A stretch of DNA of 64,000 bases. It comes from Streptomyces novaecaesareae (GTDB taxonomy: Bacteria > Actinomycetota > Actinomycetes > Streptomycetales > Streptomycetaceae). Below are positions 60,469-64,000 of this stretch, one piece after another (within the stretch, counting starts at the first letter, position 1; every line of letters starts with the position of its first letter). The notes under the pieces were generated by a model. The model saw nothing but the letters and a program-made list of their open reading frames with translations. It had not been told where the DNA came from and made no database searches. A program made the position numbers and the translations under genes. The stretch spans positions 85,166-149,165 of the forward strand of contig NZ_JNWQ01000003.1 in the NCBI RefSeq assembly GCF_000716875.1, given 5' to 3'.

Positions 60469-60553
60469 TCAGGACGCACCCTCCCGCGCGTCGTACGCCG
60501 TCCGCGCGGCCGCGATCTCGGGCTGGTGCGTCTCCGTCCAGTTGACCAGCGAC
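60469..60553 (-). pseudogene. HxlR-family regulator, last ~27 codons
   Basis: The minus strand reads SLVNWTETHQPEIAAARTAY then DAREGAS and stop, as in the C-terminus of actinomycete HxlR-type winged-helix regulators. All upstream sequence, including the DNA-binding domain, is replaced at ~60553 by the middle of an MFS gene on the other strand. Confidence 0.55.
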
Positions 60554-60554
60554 T

Positions 60555-61503
60555 GGCCGCGGCCGGCTTCTCGCTGGGCCTGGTGGTCGGCGGCCTGCTG
60601 ACGGCGGTCAGCTGGCGGTGGGTGTTCTTCGCCCCGGTGCTGCTGGCGGGCGCCCTGCTGGCGGCGGCCGTCCCGCTGATCCCGCGCGAGGCCGCGCCGG
60701 ACCGGGCGGGCGGCGGGCGCTTCGACCTGGCCGGGGCGGTCACCGCGACCGGGGCGATGCTGCTGCTGGTGTACGGAGTGGTCCGGATCGGCGAGCCGGG
60801 CGCGGGATCCGGCACCACCGCCGCCGTGCTGGCCGGCGGGCTGGCGCTGCTGGCGGCGTTCGCGGTGATCGAGCGGCGCTCGCCCTCGCCGCTGGTGCGC
60901 CCCGGCATCCTGCGCTCCGGGCCGCTGCTGCGGGCCAACCTCGGCGCGGTGCTGTTCGCGGGCTCGTTCTTCGGCTTCCAGTTCGTCGCCACCCTCTACC
61001 TGCAGGACCTGCGCGGCTGGTCCCCGCTGCAGACCGGCCTCGCCCTGCTCGCGATCGGGGTGGACTCCGTGCTGGCACCGACCCTCACCCCGAAGCTGGT
61101 GGAGCGCTTCGGCAACGCCCGGGTGATCCTCGGCGGCTTCTTGCTGGCCGCGCTCTCGTACGGGCTGTTCCTGCCGGTCGGCGCCGACTGGACGTACCCG
61201 ATGATGTTCCCGACCATGCTGCTGACCGGGCTCGCCTTCGCACTCGCGTACGGGCCGTTGACCATCGCGGCCACCGAGGGCGTCGCGGAGGAGGAGCAGG
61301 GGCTGGCCGGCGGGCTGCTCAACACCTCCTTCCAGTTCGGCGCGGCGCTCGGCCTCTCGGTGGTGACCACGGTGAACCTGGCCGCGCTCGGCTCGGGGGC
61401 GAGCGTGCTGGAGGGGTTCCGGGCCGCCCTGGTGGTGCCGGTCGCCTCGGCGGTGCTGGGCGCGGTGGTGACGGCCACCGGTGCGGGGCGGCGCCGCGCC
61501 TGA
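60555..61503 (+). pseudogene. DHA2/MFS transporter lacking its N-terminal third
   Basis: Homology begins inside a motif-C helix (AAAGFSLGLVVGGLLTAVSW RWVFF region) and continues over ~8-9 membrane spans (ANLGAVLFAGSFFGFQFVAT; RVILGGFLLAALSYGLFLPV; AEEEQGLAGGLLNTSFQFGA) to a natural stop. The first ~160 residues, with motif A and the start codon, are missing. The frame reads in from 60526 only through antisense hxlR sequence. Together with the hxlR stump it is the scar of one deletion across a divergent regulator/efflux pair. Confidence 0.8.
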
Positions 61504-61529
61504 CGCCCCCTCGGAAGGGCGCGACCGCT

Positions 61530-61577
61530 CACCCGTACGGCCCTGTCGGAGCACCGTCCGACGGGGCCGTACGGGTG
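61530..61577. terminator. 20-bp-stem terminator
   Basis: CACCCGTACGGCCCTGTCGG, 8-nt loop, and its complement with one T·G pair. 26 bp after the MFS remnant stop. Confidence 0.8.
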
Positions 61578-61716
61578 CGTGCCGACCGTGCCGATTCGTC
61601 TGCTGTGCGGTGTACTGGGCCGGATGTTCCGAGATGGCCAGGGTGTCACGAGATAACCCTGCTGTCCTGAGATGCCCCGAAACCGAGCCGGCCCGAAACC
61701 GAGGAGGTCCGAGACC

Positions 61717-62835
61717 GTGCAGCCCGAACCGCAGCCCCGGCCCGAGCCACAGGCCGTCCTCTCCCCGCTCACCGGCGCGGCCGTCTTCCTGGTGCTCACC
61801 GTCGAACCCGGCGGCGAGGACACCGTCCGCGCCCTGCTGCCCGACCTCGCCGGGCTGCGCCGCTCGGTCGGCTTCCGGGCCCCCGAGGGCGGCCTCACCT
61901 GCGTCACCGGCATCGGCTCCGAGCTCTGGGACCGCCTCTTCGACGGCCCCCGGCCGGCCGCCCTGCACCCCTTCCGGGAGGTGGCCGGCGCTCGGCACCT
62001 GGCCCCGGCCACCCCCGGCGACCTGCTGCTGCACCTGCGGGCCGAGCGGATGGACCTCTGCTTCGAGCTGGCCGGGCAGCTCACCGGCCGCCTCGCCGGG
62101 GCGGCCGCGGTGGTCGACTCCGTCCAGGGCTTCAAGTACTTCGACGACCGGGACCTGCTCGGCTTCGTGGACGGCACCGAGAACCCGGAGGGCCGGGCCG
62201 CCGTGAGGGCCGCGCTGGTCGGCGCGGAGGACCCGGCCTTCGCCGGCGCCAGCTACGTCATCGTCCAGAAGTACCTGCACGACCTGGACAAGTGGAACGC
62301 GCTCAGCGTCGAGGAGCAGGAGGGGGCGGTCGGCCGCACCAAGCTCACCGACATCGAGCTGGCCGACGAGGCCAAACCCGCCGACTCGCACGTGGCGCTC
62401 ACCGTGATCACCGGCCCGGACGGCGAGGAGCGGAAGATCGTCCGCTTCAACATGCCGTTCGGCTCCTTCGGCTCCTTCGGCCCCTCCGGTTCGGCCGGGA
62501 CGGGCGGGAGGGGCGGCACCTTCGGCACCTACTTCATCGGCTACGCGCGCGACCCCGGGGTGACCGAGGAGATGCTGCGCAACATGTTCGTCGGCAACCC
62601 GCCCGGCACCACGGACCGGCTGCTCGACTTCTCCACCGCCGCCACCGGCTCGCTGTTCTTCGTCCCGACCGCCGACTTCCTCGACTCCCCGCCACTGGCG
62701 CCGGGCACCGCCGAGCCCGGTACCGCCGAGCCCGGTACCGCCGCGTCCGCCGCGTCCGGCCCGTCGGCCCCGGGCGACGGCTCACTGGGCATCGGCAGCC
62801 TCAAGCAGACCTCCCGAACAGGACCCCGCACATGA
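61717..62835 (+). CDS. DyP-type peroxidase with encapsulin-loading tail
   Basis: 372 residues from a GTG preceded by GAGGAGG. Heme peroxidase motifs: LLGFVDGTENPEG (GxxDG), SYVIVQKYLHDLDKWNAL, the proximal-His region DSHVALTVI, and FFVPTADFLDSPPL. An SFGSFG repeat stretch lies within the fold. After a Thr/Pro/Ala linker the C-terminus has DGSLGIGSLK, the cargo-loading peptide known from DyP proteins packaged in encapsulins. Oxidises dyes or phenolics with H2O2. The stop overlaps the encapsulin start by ATGA. Confidence 0.92.
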   Translation: MQPEPQPRPEPQAVLSPLTGAAVFLVLTVEPGGEDTVRALLPDLAGLRRSVGFRAPEGGLTCVTGIGSELWDRLFDGPRPAALHPFREVAGARHLAPATPGDLLLHLRAERMDLCFELAGQLTGRLAGAAAVVDSVQGFKYFDDRDLLGFVDGTENPEGRAAVRAALVGAEDPAFAGASYVIVQKYLHDLDKWNALSVEEQEGAVGRTKLTDIELADEAKPADSHVALTVITGPDGEERKIVRFNMPFGSFGSFGPSGSAGTGGRGGTFGTYFIGYARDPGVTEEMLRNMFVGNPPGTTDRLLDFSTAATGSLFFVPTADFLDSPPLAPGTAEPGTAEPGTAASAASGPSAPGDGSLGIGSLKQTSRTGPRT

Positions 62836-63680
62836 ACAACCTCCACCGGGACCTCGCCCCCGTCTCCGCCGCCGCGTGGGAGGAGATCGAGGAGGAGGCC
62901 CGCCAGACCTTCAAGCTGCACATCGCCGGCCGCCGGGTGGTCGACCTGAACGGCTCCGGGGGCAGCACGCTCGCGGCCGTCGGCACCGGCCATCTGACCG
63001 GCATCGAACCGCCGGCCGACGGCGTCCGGGCGCACGCCCGGGCCGCCCAGCCGGTGGTCGAGCTGCGGGTGCCCTTCACCGTCCGCCGGGAGGCCGTGGA
63101 CGACGTCGAGCGCGGCTCCCGCGACTCCGACTGGCAACCCGTCAAGGACGCCGCCCGCACCCTCGCCCTCGCCGAGGACCGGGCCGTCTTCGAGGGCTAC
63201 CGCGCCGCCGCCATCGACGGCATCCGGGCCGCCTCCAGCAACCCCCCGGTCCGGCTCCCCGAAGACGTCCGCGAGTACCCCGAGGCAGTCAGCCGGGCCC
63301 TCACGGCCCTGCGGCTGGCCGGCGTCGGCGGGCCGTACTCCCTGCTGCTCGGCGCGGCCGCCTTCACCGCCGTCAACGAGACCAGCGACCACGGCCACCC
63401 CGTCCACAACCACCTGGCCCGCCTCCTCGACGGCGACATCATCTGGGCCCCCGCCCTGGAAGGCGCCTTCCTCCTCTCCACCCGCGGCGGCGACTTCGAG
63501 CTCTTCCTCGGCCAGGACGTCTCCGTCGGCTACCTCTCCCACGACGCCGACACGATCCGGCTCTACCTCCAGGAGTCCCTCGCCTTCCGCGTCTACACGG
63601 GCGAGGCCGCCGTCGCCCTGGGCGGGCCGCCGCCGGGAGAGGAGGGCCCGCGAGCCCCCGGGCACCGGGAAGGGTACTGA
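62832..63680 (+). CDS. Encapsulin shell protein (family 1)
   Basis: 282 residues. Starts NLHRDLAPVSAAAWEEIEEE then ARQTFKLHIAGRRVVDLNGS, RVPFTVRREAVDDVERGSRD, SDWQPVKDAARTLALAEDRA, FEGYRAAAIDGIRAAS and VGYLSHDADTIRLYLQESLA, all characteristic of HK97-fold family-1 encapsulins (T=1 shells of ~24 nm). A short Pro/Gly tail extends past the usual end (GGPPPGEEGPRAPGHREGY). With the adjacent DyP it forms a peroxidase nanocompartment, probably for oxidative stress. Confidence 0.93.
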   Translation: MNNLHRDLAPVSAAAWEEIEEEARQTFKLHIAGRRVVDLNGSGGSTLAAVGTGHLTGIEPPADGVRAHARAAQPVVELRVPFTVRREAVDDVERGSRDSDWQPVKDAARTLALAEDRAVFEGYRAAAIDGIRAASSNPPVRLPEDVREYPEAVSRALTALRLAGVGGPYSLLLGAAAFTAVNETSDHGHPVHNHLARLLDGDIIWAPALEGAFLLSTRGGDFELFLGQDVSVGYLSHDADTIRLYLQESLAFRVYTGEAAVALGGPPPGEEGPRAPGHREGY

Positions 63681-63690
63681 GTTCCTTTAC

Positions 63691-63825
63691 GAGGGGTACT
63701 GAGTGCCGTATTCTCTCGGTGGAGCCTCTGACGCCAGTCGAAGAGAGCCGACACGGTATGCCGGTCCAGGTAGCACTTGCGACGCGCGGGTCGCGGCCGG
63801 GCCGGCCTTGGCACTCAGTACCCTC
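63691..63825. repeat. MITE-like element with GGTACTGAGTGCC inverted ends
   Basis: GAGGGGTACTGAGTGCC (63691-63707) and GGCACTCAGTACCCTC (63810-63825) are near-exact inverted repeats enclosing ~100 bp without a gene. A third partial copy, GGGTACTGAGTTCC, lies at 63672-63685 across the encapsulin stop. The size and ends resemble a small non-autonomous mobile element; a regulatory cruciform upstream of etfB is the alternative. Confidence 0.45.
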
Positions 63826-63883
63826 GGCATGACCTGAGGCCATGGATCCGTGCATCCGTGCACCCGTGACAGGAGAACCGCTG

Positions 63884-64000
63884 ATGAGCTTGAGGATCGT
63901 CGTCTGTGTGAAGTACGTGCCGGATGCGACGGGTGACCGTCGTTTCGCGGACGACCACACCACCGACCGGGATGGCGTGGACGGCCTCCTGTCGGAGCTG
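63884..64000 (+). CDS. etfB: Electron transfer flavoprotein beta subunit (5' end only)
   Basis: 39 codons before the window ends; the ATG follows AGGAG. MSLRIVVCVKYVPDATGDRR FADDHTTDRDGVDGLLSEL is the start of EtfB/FixA (conserved CVKYVPD). ETF carries electrons from acyl-CoA dehydrogenases to the quinone pool; etfA should follow outside the window. Confidence 0.85.
   Translation, partial: MSLRIVVCVKYVPDATGDRRFADDHTTDRDGVDGLLSEL

Noticed and set aside
60469-62391. A 640-codon minus-strand open frame
   Set aside because: Only its last ~27 codons look real (HxlR end); the rest is antisense to the MFS remnant and DyP gene.

Overview
The window is very GC-rich, densely coding DNA with GTG/ATG starts and many ATGA/GTGA stop-start overlaps. 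It encodes families typical of mycothiol- and F420-using actinomycetes: DinB/MDMPI proteins of the TIGR03084 and TIGR03086 type, DUF1876, DUF4436, an F420-type PPOX protein, an actinobacterial QcrB and Uma2. I read it as a Streptomyces/Kitasatospora-like chromosome. All functional calls come from reading the sequence and recalling families; no search was run. No rRNA, tRNA or CRISPR array was seen.

Region A (1-20.8 kb) is the most remarkable part. A resident SOS-mutagenesis cassette (small ORF, imuB, dnaE2, all on +) has been broken. The imuB remnant (1050-2131) stops at a sharp breakpoint beside an N-terminally truncated TniQ-like transposition protein. The C-terminal ~495 codons of dnaE2 resume at about 19290, out of frame behind the first ~97 codons of a DUF1275 gene. 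Both remnants also carry frameshifts. The ~17.2 kb between the breakpoints is accessory DNA. It holds a complete, differently organised mutasome on the minus strand (PHP-containing dnaE2, 1133 aa, coupled by ATGA to a catalytically degenerate imuB-like Y-family gene) with a near-consensus actinobacterial LexA box in front. It also holds three secreted or formerly secreted carbohydrate-active proteins with ricin-type lectin modules (a TIM-barrel-like hydrolase, a broken SGNH hydrolase and a GH29 fucosidase), fragments of metG and tnpB, and a LysR/PrpF/dicarboxylate-symporter unit.

Region B (20.8-34.2 kb) is ordinary accessory-metabolism chromosome: acyl-CoA ligase, SDR plus MerR, truncated haemoglobin plus GNAT, VOC protein, NAD(P)-binding protein, a DODA-type dioxygenase divergent from a MarR regulator, a secreted sphingomyelinase-like phosphodiesterase, and LacI. 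At 34.2-34.6 kb a second tnpB relic lies between two gene stumps.

Region C (34.6-50.9 kb) has GNAT, BNR-repeat, flavoprotein disulfide reductase, hydrolase and thioredoxin genes, then a lipoprotein/ECF sigma/anti-sigma module, a four-gene minus-strand set (DUF1990/YndJ plus two unknowns), a stand-alone QcrB paralogue, and a TetR plus DHA2 efflux pair.

Region D (50.9-64 kb) has a MarR regulator divergent from an AtaL-like gene, Uma2, VOC protein, hemerythrin, a TIGR03086 gene divergent from doxX, a secreted M9 collagenase, PP2C, a flavin monooxygenase/FMN reductase pair, a fused hxlR/MFS deletion scar, a DyP peroxidase plus encapsulin nanocompartment operon, and the start of etfB.

One regulatory link spans the window. 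The palindrome GTTCAAATTTGAAC occurs as a ~40-bp-spaced pair both in the dioxygenase/marR intergenic region (28.8 kb) and in the TIGR03086/doxX intergenic region (54.3 kb). This suggests one MarR regulon of quinone/catechol-stress type.
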